Source of the DNA: Hellea sp.
GTDB lineage: Bacteria; Pseudomonadota; Alphaproteobacteria; Caulobacterales; Maricaulaceae
NCBI GenBank assembly: GCA_020629195.1
Contig: JAHDDT010000012.1
Location: 1 to 33,527 of the forward strand
Length of the DNA stretch: 33,527 nucleotides
Reading direction: 5' to 3'
The position numbers and the translations under genes are program-made. The notes under the pieces are model-generated. The model did not search any database. It saw only the letters and a program-made list of their open reading frames with translations, and was not told the origin of the DNA. Positions 23,589 to 33,189 of this stretch are shown here, in pieces. The first letter of the stretch is position 1. Each line of letters opens with the position of its first letter.

Positions 23589-26393
23589 ATGGCCCTTAGA
23601 GCTAAAAAAACTGAAATTCCTGCAAGGCGTCGATCCCCCGATAGTAAAATTGACGCCCCATCTTTAAAGGCACAGCTAGAACATGCGGCGGCTGATACCA
23701 AAGATGTGCGCGGAGCTGTTCTTGATATCTTAAAATCAACTTTAGAGACAGCGAAACAATCCGCCCAAGATCATTTCGAAGCGGGGCGTCTTGGCGGCCT
23801 AGAGACAGCACGCCTTATTGCGTCCATTCATGATGATATCATCATCGGTTTGTTTGATTTCACAATAACGCATATTTCGCGGGTTTCTAATCCAACAAAG
23901 TCAGAACGCATGTCGCTTTGCGCCGTGGGCGGATATGGCCGCGGAGAAATGGCGCCGCAATCTGATGTCGATTTATTATTTTTAACCGCTAATAAAAAAG
24001 GCTCGCCTCATACAGAACAAGTTACGGAATATATGCTTTATATGCTCTGGGATTTGGGGCTTAAGGTTGGCCATTCAATTAGAACCGTTGAGCAATCTAT
24101 TAAGCTCGCCAAGGAAGATCAAACAATCCTAACGTCCCTGCTGGATGTCAGGTATTTGCGCGGTGATGAAGATCTGGCGAATGATCTTTATACGAAATTC
24201 CGCAAAGATATCACCAAAGGGAAAGGCCGCGCCTATATCGCGGCCAAACTTGCGGAGCGTGATGCGCGCCATGAGCGGGAAGGAAATTCCCGCTATGTTA
24301 TCGAACCCAATGTGAAAGAAGGTAAAGGCGGTCTTCGGGACCTGCATGCCCTCTATTGGATTGCACGTTTTCTGGATAAGGACGGTAAAATTAACGACGC
24401 GCAGCAACCTCAAAGCTACGTAGAAATGGGGCTCTTTGACAAAAGTGCCGCAACACGTTTTGTGCGCGCCGCTGATTTTTTATGGCGTACGCGTATTTGG
24501 CTTCATTATGCGTCAGCACGTCCAACTGAAAGCCTGAGCTTTGACAAACAAACACTCTTGGCTAGAAAAATGGGACATGCCTCTGGCCCTATTGAAATTG
24601 CCGTTGAAAAATTCATGCGGGAATATTTCACCAATGCGAAAGAAGTAGGGGCTTTGACTAGAATAGCTTGCGCAAAGCTCGAAGCTGAAAAAGCTATTTT
24701 ACTGCCTAAAGGCCTAGATGTATTTCTGCCTAATTCTCGGCGAAATATTAAGAATACGGATTTCTTTCTTGATCATGGCAGGCTGATGTTTTCAGACCCG
24801 TTAAAAATTAAAGAGAAGCCGTCAATGATCCTGCAGCTTTTTGAAACAGCAGGCCGCCGCAATTTAGATATTCACCCTAACGCGTTTAGCGCTATCGATT
24901 TTCGCCGTAACCTCATCGATAATGATTTTCGGCGGAGTGCTGAAAACTCAGCGATTTTTCAAAAAATATTGCTAGGCGCCCGCGCGCCATATGCCACCTT
25001 AAAAGCGATGAATGAAGCGGGCGTTTTGGGACGTTATCTGATTGAGTTTGGCGGTATTGTTGCGCGGACTCAATTTAATATGCATCACGCCTATACGGTA
25101 GATGAGCATACACTTAGGCTCGTAAATAATTTTCATAATATTCTCAGCGGGGAAATGGAAAAAGAACACCCCATCTCCACTGAGATTGTGAAAGGGTTTA
25201 CAGCCGAACAAAAACTCATTCTTTATCTGGCATGTTTACTACATGATACGGGCAAAGGGCAGGGCGATCAATGCATAGAGGGCGCACAACTTGGCCGCAG
25301 AGCTTGCCGTCGTTTGGGCGTGAACCAGAATGTGACTGACACTGTGGCTTGGCTTATCCGCCGCCATTTGGATATGAGCGAAACAGCTCAGCGCCGTGAT
25401 ATTTCTGATCCTGAAACCGTAAGAGAATTTGCGGAACTTGTCGGCTCCCAAGACCGTCTGGATATGCTGACCATTTTAACTGCGGTGGATATTCGCGCTG
25501 TGGGACCAGGTATTTGGAATGATTGGAAAGGTGTGCTTTTGCGTAATCTTTATCAATCGACATCAGCTTATTTGGAGGGTCATGCGGAGCTTGCCCCAGT
25601 CTCCCGCGCTAAGGCCGCGCAGGAACAATTCCGCGAAAAGTTATCCTTGGAGATGTCAGAGCGTATCGCGCCAATCACCTCTGATTTAGAAACGAATTAT
25701 TGGCTGAATTTCGATATGACAGATCTTATCCGCCACGCGCGTTTCTTCGATCAAACTCTAGAGTCAGGCCATGATACGGCGGTTCAAACACGGCGGGACC
25801 GACCGCGCGATATTACCGAGCTTTGGGTTCTAACCCGAGATAGAAATGGATTATTTGCGGATGTGACCCGCGCCATTTCGGCTTGCGGTGCGTCCATTAT
25901 TGGCGCCCGGCTTCATACGGGCGAGAATGGCCGCGTCATGAATGTCTTCTATTTGCAAAACCCAGATGGCCATGCCTTTGGACGGCAAAGTGATCATGCG
26001 CTTGAAACACTTCGCCGCCGCGCGCGTAAAGCTGCGGAAGGGGATACGGGAGGTATGAAGATACCTAAGCCTATTAAATCTCGCCGTGCAGGAGCTATTC
26101 CCGTGAAGCCAAAAGTTAGATATCTGGACTCTGCTTCAGGCGACGCTTCCATTATTGAAATTCAAGCGCGTGATCGTCCGGGTTTGTTATGTCATGTGGC
26201 GGAAACTCTGCGCGATGAAGATATTGATGTGCTCTCAGCTCATATCGAAGTTGTGGGCGAAAAAGCCATTGATGCATTTTATGTAAGATGCCGCGGGAGC
26301 GACGGAAATCTGCCTGAAAAACGCCGTAAAGCTTTGCGTAAAAGACTTCTCCAAGTACTTGACAGCAAACGCTTAGAGAAGAAAGCGGCTTAG
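23589..26393 (+). CDS. glnD: Bifunctional PII uridylyltransferase/uridylyl-removing enzyme
   Basis: A 934-residue GlnD, the glutamine sensor that uridylylates PII proteins under nitrogen limitation and deuridylylates them when glutamine is high. Domains in order: nucleotidyltransferase with VGGYGRGEMAPQSDVDLLF (113-131; Asp126 and Asp128 likely metal ligands); a GlnE/PII-UTase helical region with VKEGKGGLRDLHALYW; an HD hydrolase with LACLLHDTGKGQGD (His552-Asp553) and RRHLDMSETAQRRD; and two ACT domains starting near LWVLTRDRNGLF (745) and IIEIQARDRPGLL (855). All catalytic landmarks are intact. The gene begins directly at the mutS stop and ends 6 bases before murJ. Its PII substrates would control the two Amt channels at the left of the window if the usual pathway applies. 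Confidence 0.97.
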   Translation: MALRAKKTEIPARRRSPDSKIDAPSLKAQLEHAAADTKDVRGAVLDILKSTLETAKQSAQDHFEAGRLGGLETARLIASIHDDIIIGLFDFTITHISRVSNPTKSERMSLCAVGGYGRGEMAPQSDVDLLFLTANKKGSPHTEQVTEYMLYMLWDLGLKVGHSIRTVEQSIKLAKEDQTILTSLLDVRYLRGDEDLANDLYTKFRKDITKGKGRAYIAAKLAERDARHEREGNSRYVIEPNVKEGKGGLRDLHALYWIARFLDKDGKINDAQQPQSYVEMGLFDKSAATRFVRAADFLWRTRIWLHYASARPTESLSFDKQTLLARKMGHASGPIEIAVEKFMREYFTNAKEVGALTRIACAKLEAEKAILLPKGLDVFLPNSRRNIKNTDFFLDHGRLMFSDPLKIKEKPSMILQLFETAGRRNLDIHPNAFSAIDFRRNLIDNDFRRSAENSAIFQKILLGARAPYATLKAMNEAGVLGRYLIEFGGIVARTQFNMHHAYTVDEHTLRLVNNFHNILSGEMEKEHPISTEIVKGFTAEQKLILYLACLLHDTGKGQGDQCIEGAQLGRRACRRLGVNQNVTDTVAWLIRRHLDMSETAQRRDISDPETVREFAELVGSQDRLDMLTILTAVDIRAVGPGIWNDWKGVLLRNLYQSTSAYLEGHAELAPVSRAKAAQEQFREKLSLEMSERIAPITSDLETNYWLNFDMTDLIRHARFFDQTLESGHDTAVQTRRDRPRDITELWVLTRDRNGLFADVTRAISACGASIIGARLHTGENGRVMNVFYLQNPDGHAFGRQSDHALETLRRRARKAAEGDTGGMKIPKPIKSRRAGAIPVKPKVRYLDSASGDASIIEIQARDRPGLLCHVAETLRDEDIDVLSAHIEVVGEKAIDAFYVRCRGSDGNLPEKRRKALRKRLLQVLDSKRLEKKAA

Positions 26394-26399
26394 GACTTT

Positions 26400-27968
26400 A
26401 TGAGGCTCTTAAAATCAACTGCGATTATTGGCTCGTTGACACTCGTTAGCCGTCTCTTGGGCTTAGTGCGCGATGTTTTAATCGCAAGGTTTCTGGGCGC
26501 AGGGTTAGTGTCTGATGCCTTCTTTACCGCTTTTAAGCTTCCCAATGTGTTTCGGCGAATGTTTGCGGAAGGCGCTTTTAATGCCGCTTTCGTCCCGCTT
26601 TATGCAAGGCGCATAGAAGAAGAGGGCGAAGCCTCTGCCGATGAATTTGCGAAGGAAGCCATGGCGGCGCTTTTCGTCTTGGTTGCAGGCATTGTTATTA
26701 TTTTTGAACTGACTATGCCGTGGTCACTCTCGATTATTGGCTACGGGTTGGATAAAGCCGTTGACCCTGAAGCTGGGATTAGCCCCTATTATTTGGCCGT
26801 GGTCTATGCGCAGATAACCATGCCTTATCTGATTTTTATGTCGATGACGGCCTTGTTTTCAGGTGTGCTGAATACGCGTAATCATTTTGCTTTGGCCGCT
26901 GCTGTTCCAATCGTTCTAAATATTTTTATGATTACGGCGCTCTTTGCAGCTGGCCTTGCTGAATGGAGCCAAAAACTTATTGGCTATTTCCTTGCCGGAG
27001 CCATAACTTTGTCTGGCCTTGTGCAGATGGCAATCGTCATTTGGGGCTGCAAGAAAGCTGGGGTGAGAGTCGGCTTTAAACGTCCCCGCCTCACGCCAGG
27101 GGTTAAGCGGCTTGTTGTGCTCGGCGTGCCAGGATTGCTATCGGCGGGCATAACGCAAATTAATCTTCTCGTGAGCCATTCTATTGCGACAATGCAAAAA
27201 AGTGCAGCGTCTTGGCTGACTTATGCGGATAGGCTTTATCAGCTGCCGCTCGGAATGATCGGAATTGCCATGGGCGTAGCTTTACTGCCTGCTTTGTCCC
27301 GCCGCCTACGGGCAGGGGACCAAACGGGCGCGAGAACCACGCTTAACCGCGCGATTGAAATCGCGGCTTTCCTCACATTGCCCGCGGCTTTTGCCTTAGC
27401 TGTCATTCCGCAATTTCTTATCGGCGGATTATTCGAACGCGGGGCTTTTACAGCGGAAACCACAGAGCAGGTGGCGCTCGCGCTGCGTATGTTCGCTTAT
27501 GGCCTCCCGGCCTTTGTGATGCTTAAGATTTTAACCCCCGCTTTCTTTGCGCGTGAGGACACCAAGACCCCGATGATATTTGCGGCCGTGTCGGCGATTA
27601 TTAATGTGTCCTTGGGCGTTTATCTGTTCTTCACTATCGGTTTTTACGGCCTTGCGCTTGCAACTTCTGTTGCGGCTTGGGTGAATGTGATTTGCTTAGG
27701 GTGGCTCTTATTGCAGGATAAAAGCTTTACGCCAGACATGAGACTTATGTCACGCTTACCACGCATTGCGCTTGCGAGCGCTATCATGGCGGCGGCCTTA
27801 ATCGTCATCGCGCCAAGGCTCTCACCCTATTTGACGGGTCATTTTGTAAAAGACTTTGTTGTCTTGGGCGCCGTCTGCGGAGCTGGATTTATCGTCTATG
27901 CCGCAGCGGCCGCCCTCTTGCGGGCGTTTAATATGAGTGATATTCGCGACGCCCTTAAACGGAGCTAA
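26400..27968 (+). CDS. murJ: Lipid II flippase MurJ (MviN)
   Basis: A 522-residue member of the MOP superfamily that flips lipid II across the inner membrane for peptidoglycan synthesis. The opening [20 protein letters not shown] and [20 protein letters not shown] followed by [13 protein letters not shown] are the classic MurJ signature, carrying the essential arginines. About 14 transmembrane helices are visible. [20 protein letters not shown] and ARAGD-like [10 protein letters not shown] mark the second half. The gene lies 6 bases after glnD and 5 bases before trpS, so it sits within the mutS-glnD-murJ-trpS run. It is essential in most bacteria. Confidence 0.97.
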   Translation: MRLLKSTAIIGSLTLVSRLLGLVRDVLIARFLGAGLVSDAFFTAFKLPNVFRRMFAEGAFNAAFVPLYARRIEEEGEASADEFAKEAMAALFVLVAGIVIIFELTMPWSLSIIGYGLDKAVDPEAGISPYYLAVVYAQITMPYLIFMSMTALFSGVLNTRNHFALAAAVPIVLNIFMITALFAAGLAEWSQKLIGYFLAGAITLSGLVQMAIVIWGCKKAGVRVGFKRPRLTPGVKRLVVLGVPGLLSAGITQINLLVSHSIATMQKSAASWLTYADRLYQLPLGMIGIAMGVALLPALSRRLRAGDQTGARTTLNRAIEIAAFLTLPAAFALAVIPQFLIGGLFERGAFTAETTEQVALALRMFAYGLPAFVMLKILTPAFFAREDTKTPMIFAAVSAIINVSLGVYLFFTIGFYGLALATSVAAWVNVICLGWLLLQDKSFTPDMRLMSRLPRIALASAIMAAALIVIAPRLSPYLTGHFVKDFVVLGAVCGAGFIVYAAAAALLRAFNMSDIRDALKRS

Positions 27969-27973
27969 CCAAC

Positions 27974-29017
27974 GTGTCAGATGAACAAAATAATGGGCAA
28001 AATCAATATCAAGGCCCAAAGCGAGTCTTTTCAGGTATTCAGCCATCAGGTGATATGCACCTTGGGAATTATCTTGGCGCAATCAAAAAATTCGTTGATC
28101 TCCAAGAAGAGAATGAATGCCTCTATTGTATCGTCGATTTGCATGCGATCACAGTGTGGCAAGACCCGAAATTACTGCCTGAGCAAACACGTCATATTGC
28201 GGCGGCTTATTTGGCTTCTGGTGTCGATCCGTCAAAAGCGATTGTTTATAATCAATCTGCCGTGCGTGCCCATACAGAGCTTGCTTGGTATTTTAACTGT
28301 GTTGCGCGGGTGGGATGGCTCAACCGCATGACGCAGTTCAAAGATAAGGCTGGCAAAAATTCTGAGAAGATGTCTGTGGGACTTTATGATTATCCTGTGC
28401 TGCAAGCGGCCGATATTCTCGCCTTTAAAGCGACCCATGTCCCTGTCGGTGAAGACCAAAAACAGCATCTTGAACTCTCGCGCGATATTGCGGCCAAGTT
28501 TAATCATGATTTCAACGTGCCCAACTTTTTCCCACAGCCAGAGCCTATGATTAAAGGCCCAGGTGCGCGCGTAATGTCCTTACGTGACGGAACCGCAAAA
28601 ATGTCAAAATCTGATCCGTCCGATAATTCGCGGATTAACCTCACCGATGATGCGGATAAGATTGCGAAGAAAATTCGTAAAGCCAAAACCGATGCGGGCG
28701 TCATTCCGGAAACGATGGAAGAGCTAGAAGGCCGTCCCGAAGTGGCGAACCTTGTCAGCATCTATGCGGCGCTTTCAGGTATGAGCGATGCGCAGGTTCT
28801 AACCCAATATGCGGGTGAGGGCTTTGGTGTCTTTAAACCTGCGCTTGCTGACCTAACCGTTGAAAAGATGAGCCCGATTACGGACCTTATGAATCGCTAT
28901 TTGGCCGACCCTGAGGAGCTTAACCGTATCCTCGCAAAGGCGGCAGATAAAGCGGCAGAGATTGCCGATCCTATAGTGGCGGATGTGCGTAAAATTATTG
29001 GTTTCTGTGGAGCATAA
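27974..29017 (+). CDS. trpS: Tryptophanyl-tRNA synthetase
   Basis: A 347-residue class Ic synthetase charging tRNA-Trp. The start is GTG, with GGAG about 10 bases upstream, overlapping the end of murJ. The ATP-binding HIGH-type motif is in [17 protein letters not shown] (20-36) and the KMSKS loop is at 209-213 in [24 protein letters not shown] and [16 protein letters not shown] are typical TrpS segments. Length agrees with bacterial TrpS. It ends one base before the ATG of the copper-chaperone lipoprotein, so the two are probably cotranscribed. Confidence 0.97.
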   Translation: MSDEQNNGQNQYQGPKRVFSGIQPSGDMHLGNYLGAIKKFVDLQEENECLYCIVDLHAITVWQDPKLLPEQTRHIAAAYLASGVDPSKAIVYNQSAVRAHTELAWYFNCVARVGWLNRMTQFKDKAGKNSEKMSVGLYDYPVLQAADILAFKATHVPVGEDQKQHLELSRDIAAKFNHDFNVPNFFPQPEPMIKGPGARVMSLRDGTAKMSKSDPSDNSRINLTDDADKIAKKIRKAKTDAGVIPETMEELEGRPEVANLVSIYAALSGMSDAQVLTQYAGEGFGVFKPALADLTVEKMSPITDLMNRYLADPEELNRILAKAADKAAEIADPIVADVRKIIGFCGA

Positions 29018-29018
29018 A

Positions 29019-29519
29019 ATGAAAAAATTTCTGACAATTTTGGCGGCTGTGGCGCTTACGGCTTGTTCGGGCGACATGAATCACGGCGAAGGCGGCATGT
29101 CCCATGCCGGTCATCAAATGGACGAAGGTATTGTCATTTCTTCGGCGCGTGTTCTCCCGCCTTTTCCGGGCCGTGATACTGCGGCGGGATATTTTTCAAT
29201 AACCAATCATAGCAAAGTTGATGATACATTAGTCTCTGTGAGTAGCCCGATAAGCGGTGCGGTAGAAATTCATAACCATATCGAAGAAGATGGCGTCATG
29301 AAAATGCGCCAGGTAAAGGGCATTCCTCTAAAAGCAGGCGAAACGGTTGAGCTTAAGCCCGGTAGCTTCCATTTGATGATGTTCAAGGCAAACTTACCTG
29401 AAGGTCAAGAAGATGTGTCACTGACGCTGAATTATGAAAAGGCCCCATCGGTCACGATGATTGTGCCTGTTGAAGGTCGGGGCGAACCATCAAAAATGGA
29501 CGATCATTCAGGGCACTAA
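29019..29519 (+). CDS. PCuAC-family periplasmic copper chaperone, lipoprotein form
   Basis: A 166-residue PCuAC (DUF461) protein that binds Cu(I) in the periplasm and can deliver it for CuA assembly of cytochrome oxidase. The start at 29019 has GGAG 6 bases upstream and begins the signal MKKFLTILAAVALTAC, a lipobox with Cys16. The metal site fits H-x10-M-x21-H-x-M exactly: His85, Met96, His118, Met120. A His/Met-rich segment, MNHGEGGMSHAGHQM (20-34), and the tail DDHSGH add possible metal ligands at both ends. Sco or other copper genes are absent here. The gene follows trpS by one base and precedes a strong terminator. Many PCuAC proteins are soluble, so lipid anchoring is a variant. Confidence 0.92.
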   Translation: MKKFLTILAAVALTACSGDMNHGEGGMSHAGHQMDEGIVISSARVLPPFPGRDTAAGYFSITNHSKVDDTLVSVSSPISGAVEIHNHIEEDGVMKMRQVKGIPLKAGETVELKPGSFHLMMFKANLPEGQEDVSLTLNYEKAPSVTMIVPVEGRGEPSKMDDHSGH

Positions 29520-29530
29520 TATGAGACATA

Positions 29531-29569
29531 CGTCCTCCCCCCGCTAATGCGGGGTGAGGACGCATTTTC
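29531..29569 (+). terminator. Intrinsic terminator after the PCuAC gene
   Basis: Two 14-base arms (29531-29544 and 29549-29562) form a stem of 13 pairs with one C/T mismatch and a TAAT loop, followed by CATTTTCT. It closes the plus-strand run and lies within 8 bases of the convergent M48 stop, so it may also serve that transcript, although the minus-strand tail is less U-rich. Confidence 0.85.
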
Positions 29570-30475
29570 TCAAAACCTCAATTCATCCCCAGCGGTCTTT
29601 ACCTTCTGAATCCGCCTCTGCTCCTGCCGAAAATTTTCATAGCGTTCCGTAATATTTGGATGCGTTTTTGACGTTTTTTGAAACTCCGCATGGGGGTGAG
29701 CGGCGTCTTTCCAATAGCTTATAGCGCGGTCAATATCATATCCCGCGCGGGACATCATCACGAGGGCCATCCGGTCAGCTTTCAGCTCCAATGCCTTTTC
29801 TTTTCTCTGATGACCTTTAATCGCGTGGGCCATTTCATGGGCGATTATGAGGGCGAGGTTTACATCATCTGGAACCGTTTTCATCAATTCTGAGGTGATA
29901 ATAATTTGCTCACCGTCTGTGTGGCCATTGGCTTTATCATTGAAGAAAACATTGACGGGGTAATCGCATATCGTTTCAGGTTTCACCGTTAGGGTAAGCC
30001 GTTTTTCACCGCGCCGAATGTCAAGCTTAGCGCTTTTGCGCCGATAGGCATTTTGCGTGGCGACTTTAAAAAAGCGCTGCACCGTAAACCCGCCTGGCAT
30101 ATATGCGCCGTTAATGCCCGTGATTACATCTCCCGTTCTAAGCCCACTTTCATCTGCGGGAGACCCTTTACGGACCGTCCGCACGGAGAGACGTTCTGTG
30201 GCGCCCATCAAGACTTCGGCAAAGGGCTGTAAATTAGGTTGATAATCCGAGAGCGTATGGACCGTCATGCCAATATCGCGAGTGGTTTGAGGACAGAGCT
30301 CCATATTAGCTTTGAGGAGCGGCGCGGCAACTTTTTGAAGGCGTGTATTATAGCTTTGATGCTCTTTTAATATGGCTGCGAAAGCGAGCTCATTTTTTGT
30401 GCGGGGGATATAATCTGCGGCCATTACCGGGGCTGTTAAAGCCAGAACAGCCAAACTTAAAACGGCGCGTTTCAT
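29570..30475 (-). CDS. PDZ-M48 family zinc metallopeptidase, secreted form
   Basis: A 301-residue exported peptidase. Signal peptide 1-20 (LALTAPVMAA). Residues about 25-80 carry ANMELCPQTTRDIG (Cys61). Residues about 90-165 are PDZ-like (VRKGSPADESGLRTGDVITGING). A second cysteine, Cys170 (ETICDYPV), follows. The M48 domain has HEMAH (213-217) and the third zinc ligand region ELKAD (Glu230). A helical C terminus contains KTHPNITERYENFR. The upstream neighbour encodes a paralog with the same order of domains and overlaps this start by 4 bases (ATGA). M48 peptidases such as BepA and LoiP act in outer-membrane quality control; here the substrate is unknown. A PDZ-like domain placed before the M48 domain is unlike those two proteins. 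Confidence 0.88.
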   Translation of the reverse strand: MKRAVLSLAVLALTAPVMAADYIPRTKNELAFAAILKEHQSYNTRLQKVAAPLLKANMELCPQTTRDIGMTVHTLSDYQPNLQPFAEVLMGATERLSVRTVRKGSPADESGLRTGDVITGINGAYMPGGFTVQRFFKVATQNAYRRKSAKLDIRRGEKRLTLTVKPETICDYPVNVFFNDKANGHTDGEQIIITSELMKTVPDDVNLALIIAHEMAHAIKGHQRKEKALELKADRMALVMMSRAGYDIDRAISYWKDAAHPHAEFQKTSKTHPNITERYENFRQEQRRIQKVKTAGDELRF

Positions 30476-31446
30476 GACTTATTATCATCTGTTTTGAAAT
30501 TCGGGATGAGGGGCTGCCCCGCCGCTTGTTTTGCCCTAATCTCGGCCCGTGCGGCGGCAATAGAGAGGTAGCGGTTTGGATAGGTTGGGTGGGTTTTGGC
30601 ACGCGCAACATGTTTTGGATTTGTGACCGCTAATCGCCGCCAGAAGTCTTCAACGCCTTCAGGGCTATATCCAGCCCGTACCATGTAATACAGTCCGACA
30701 TAATCCGACTCTGACTCAAAAGGCCGTGTATAACGTGTGCCGCCGAGAGAAAGAATGATATTGCTGACGATTTTGCGGATATGGCCCATCGTATTATGAC
30801 CGAGCTCGTGACCGATAATCAGAGCGAGCTCATCATCATTTTTAACGAAATTCATCATGCCCGTTGTCATGGTGATGTTTCGCCCATCCGCATAAGCATT
30901 AATGGTCGAAGTCTGCGCGAGCCGCACATTATAACCACATACGGTGTCTGATGTGACGGTGATGGGCATTTTGTTATTGCTGCGCTGGATCTGCACAGTC
31001 TCCCCCGCATTAAGCTGCGCCTGAATCGCTTTACTATTTGGCGTAGTGACTTTGCCTTTGCTGGTTAGAAACTGATCCCCTGCTTTCAATCCCGCCGCCT
31101 CTGCCGCTGAGCCTTTTACAACTAACCTTATAGACGGCTCTTCACCTGCGCCGAGCTCACGCTTAGCCGCAGGACGCAAGGCTTTGGGGTAGTTTTTCAG
31201 GCTGTGCATGATCACACCAATATCTTGCCGCGTTTTTGGGCAGAGTTCTGTATTCGCTTTTAGAACGGGTAAAGCGACTTGCATCAGGCGCTGTTGCTGT
31301 CGCTCCAAATCCTCAAAGGCTAAAGCTTCTTGGCGAGTTTGTTCACCAGAAATTTGTGGCGCTGTAATATCAGGGAGCCTTGTGGAGACACTGGCGCATC
31401 CCCCCCAAACGCCCCCTAAAATTAAGGCTGATAAGAAGATTCTCAT
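30472..31446 (-). CDS. PDZ-M48 family zinc metallopeptidase, lipoprotein form
   Basis: A 324-residue paralog of the following gene. The N terminus is a lipoprotein signal with GGC (Cys17) and Ala at +2, so it is probably membrane-anchored. It repeats the same plan: ANTELCPKTRQDIG (Cys69), a PDZ-like part with LVVKGSAAEAAGLKAGDQFL (split), Cys170 in DTVCGYNV, HELGHNTMGH (213-222), and ESESD (Glu244 third ligand). The C terminus has KTHPTYPNRY, matching KTHPNITERY of the paralog. The two zinc motifs fall at identical residue numbers. The 4-base overlap indicates coupled translation. It is divergent from nfu, with a 93-base gap. One anchored and one apparently free copy suggests division of labour in the envelope, an inference. 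Confidence 0.88.
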   Translation of the reverse strand: MRIFLSALILGGVWGGCASVSTRLPDITAPQISGEQTRQEALAFEDLERQQQRLMQVALPVLKANTELCPKTRQDIGVIMHSLKNYPKALRPAAKRELGAGEEPSIRLVVKGSAAEAAGLKAGDQFLTSKGKVTTPNSKAIQAQLNAGETVQIQRSNNKMPITVTSDTVCGYNVRLAQTSTINAYADGRNITMTTGMMNFVKNDDELALIIGHELGHNTMGHIRKIVSNIILSLGGTRYTRPFESESDYVGLYYMVRAGYSPEGVEDFWRRLAVTNPKHVARAKTHPTYPNRYLSIAAARAEIRAKQAAGQPLIPNFKTDDNKS

Positions 31447-31539
31447 AACCTATGATGCAAATCATGACGGGGCACGTCAATGCACCACTTGCACACAGAG
31501 CTGTGAGAGCCCATATGAGCGCAGAAATAGGAGACAGAT

Positions 31540-32118
31540 ATGTTTATCCAAACAGAAGATACGCCAAACCCCGCCACATTGAAATTCCTGCCCGGCAAAG
31601 ATGTGACGGGCGAAGGTCAACCGCCTGTAGAAATTGCGCGCGGTGGTGATGTGTCTGGCGCGCCTTTGGCGGAAATGCTCTTTATGATACCAGATGTGAC
31701 GCGCGTCTTTTTTGGCGCGGATTATATTTCCGTCACCAAAGGCGATGATGCGCAGTGGAAGCACTTAAAACCTGCCGTTCTTGGCGCGATTATGGATTTC
31801 TATGTGGCAGGGGGGCAGCCCCTGATTGACCAATTGCAAGCCGGTGATGTTGAAGAGCGCATCTATGAAGGCGAGACGCTTGAAATCGTCGAGCAGATTA
31901 AAGAGCTTATTGAGCTGCGCGTGCGGCCCGCTGTGGCGCAAGATGGCGGCGATATTGTATTCAAGCATTTCGATGATGAGGATGGCGCGGTCTATTTGGA
32001 AATGCGCGGCGCGTGTGCGGGCTGTCCAAGCTCGACCATGACGCTGAAATCAGGCATTGAAAATCTACTCAAGCATTATGTCCCCGAAGTCACGCGCGTC
32101 GAGCAATACGCTAACTAA
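31540..32118 (+). CDS. nfu: NifU-like Fe-S carrier protein with Nfu N-terminal domain
   Basis: A 192-residue Nfu protein that carries and delivers Fe-S clusters. Residues 1-90 form the Nfu_N domain (MFIQTEDTPNPATLKFLPG). Residues about 115-185 are the NifU C-terminal domain with RPAVAQDGGDIVF and the cluster-binding Cys159 and Cys162 in CAGCPSS. This Nfu_N plus NifU form is typical of alphaproteobacteria and mitochondria. Ribosome site AGGAGA is strong. The stop overlaps the tsaB ATG by one base (TAATG), so the run nfu-tsaB-rimI-fur is likely one operon. Confidence 0.96.
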   Translation: MFIQTEDTPNPATLKFLPGKDVTGEGQPPVEIARGGDVSGAPLAEMLFMIPDVTRVFFGADYISVTKGDDAQWKHLKPAVLGAIMDFYVAGGQPLIDQLQAGDVEERIYEGETLEIVEQIKELIELRVRPAVAQDGGDIVFKHFDDEDGAVYLEMRGACAGCPSSTMTLKSGIENLLKHYVPEVTRVEQYAN

Positions 32119-32720
32119 TGCGGATTTTAGGTCTGGATACGACAGGGCCGCATTGCTCTGTGGCGCTGGTCGATGAGGCCAAGGTGCTTGCCTATAAATC
32201 GGAAAAGATAAATCGCGGCCATGCCGAACGGCTCGCGCCTATGGTTCAGGAGGTCCTCGCTGAGGCTGGTTTGATGGCGAAAGATGTCGATAAGCTCGCG
32301 GTCTGTACGGGGCCGGGGAGTTTTACCGGGCTGCGCGTAGCGCTGGCCTTTGCCAAAGGTTTTGCTTTGCCGCGTAAGTTGCCTGTTGTCGGATTGTCTT
32401 CTTTGCAGGCCTGGGCTGCGCAGGCTGATCCTGAAGGCGATAAGAAAATCATTTCAATTGCAGATGTAAGGCGGGGGGAGCTGTGCTGGAGCGCTGTATT
32501 TCATGGCCAAGCCGCTGAAGGCTCTATCACGCAAAAGGCCGAGGCCGCGCGGAAGATGATTGCGAAGCTAAACCCTGATATTATTATTGAAGATGATATT
32601 GTCGATGCGCGCAGGCTTGCATGGCTTGGCGCCGACCTCTCGCCCGAAGACTACCCCGCTGCCCCGCTTTATTCGCGCGGGCCGGATGCAAAATTGCCGG
32701 GCGGTATAGACCCCAAATGA
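32118..32720 (+). CDS. tsaB: tRNA threonylcarbamoyladenosine biosynthesis protein TsaB
   Basis: A 200-residue TsaB (YeaZ), partner of TsaD and TsaE in making the t6A37 modification on ANN-decoding tRNAs. The ASKHA-fold N terminus, MRILGLDTTGPHCSVALVD, and the segment CTGPGSFTGLRVALAFAKG (63-81) are diagnostic. The C-terminal half is shorter and less conserved, as usual for TsaB. It begins at the nfu stop (TAATG). rimI follows 13 bases later; TsaB and RimI genes are neighbours in many bacteria. Confidence 0.96.
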   Translation: MRILGLDTTGPHCSVALVDEAKVLAYKSEKINRGHAERLAPMVQEVLAEAGLMAKDVDKLAVCTGPGSFTGLRVALAFAKGFALPRKLPVVGLSSLQAWAAQADPEGDKKIISIADVRRGELCWSAVFHGQAAEGSITQKAEAARKMIAKLNPDIIIEDDIVDARRLAWLGADLSPEDYPAAPLYSRGPDAKLPGGIDPK

Positions 32721-32733
32721 GCTATAAAAAATT

Positions 32734-33180
32734 ATGATAAGGGCTCTGAATATAACGGACTCCATCCGCATGGCGGAAATTCACGCGCAGTCTTTTTTTA
32801 AGGGGTGGGACGATACCGATATGGGCGCGCATATTCAGAAAGATCTCTGCTTTGGGTTTGGGCGGCCTTTGGATGGCTTCATCATTCTCAGCTCTGCCGC
32901 GGACCAAGCGGAAATTCTCACCATCGCTGTTGACCCTGCTGAACGCCGCCGGGGTATTGCGCGGGCCCTGCTTGAAATTACAGAGACCGAGCTCGTTGAT
33001 AATGGCGTCGATACGCTGTTCCTCGAAGTCGCAGAAGATAATAAAGCGGCGATAAAATTCTACAAAGGCGCAGGGTTTGAGCCCATTGGCCGCCGCCCGT
33101 CTTATTATAAACGGGAAATAGGGCGCGTCGCGGCGATTACTTATCGCAAACGCCTTGCCGCCAATGACCGACTCGGTTAG
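32734..33180 (+). CDS. rimI: Ribosomal protein S18 alanine N-acetyltransferase (RimI-type)
   Basis: A 148-residue GNAT enzyme. The acetyl-CoA motif is ERRRGIARALLEI (70-82), preceded by strand ILTIAVDP and followed by LFLEVAEDNKAAIKFYKGAGF and GRRPSYYK, the RimI-like ending with the Tyr pair. Its place directly after tsaB is the usual genomic context of rimI and is the main reason for choosing S18-alanine acetyltransferase over a generic GNAT. No clear ribosome site precedes the ATG. The annotation of the exact substrate is by context. Confidence 0.9.
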   Translation: MIRALNITDSIRMAEIHAQSFFKGWDDTDMGAHIQKDLCFGFGRPLDGFIILSSAADQAEILTIAVDPAERRRGIARALLEITETELVDNGVDTLFLEVAEDNKAAIKFYKGAGFEPIGRRPSYYKREIGRVAAITYRKRLAANDRLG

Positions 33181-33189
33181 ATAAACCCT

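Noticed and set aside
31465-31479. TGACG-N5-CGTCA inverted repeat between nfu and the M48 gene
   Set aside because: Arms of five bases are expected by chance in a gap of this size, and the flanking bases do not extend the symmetry.
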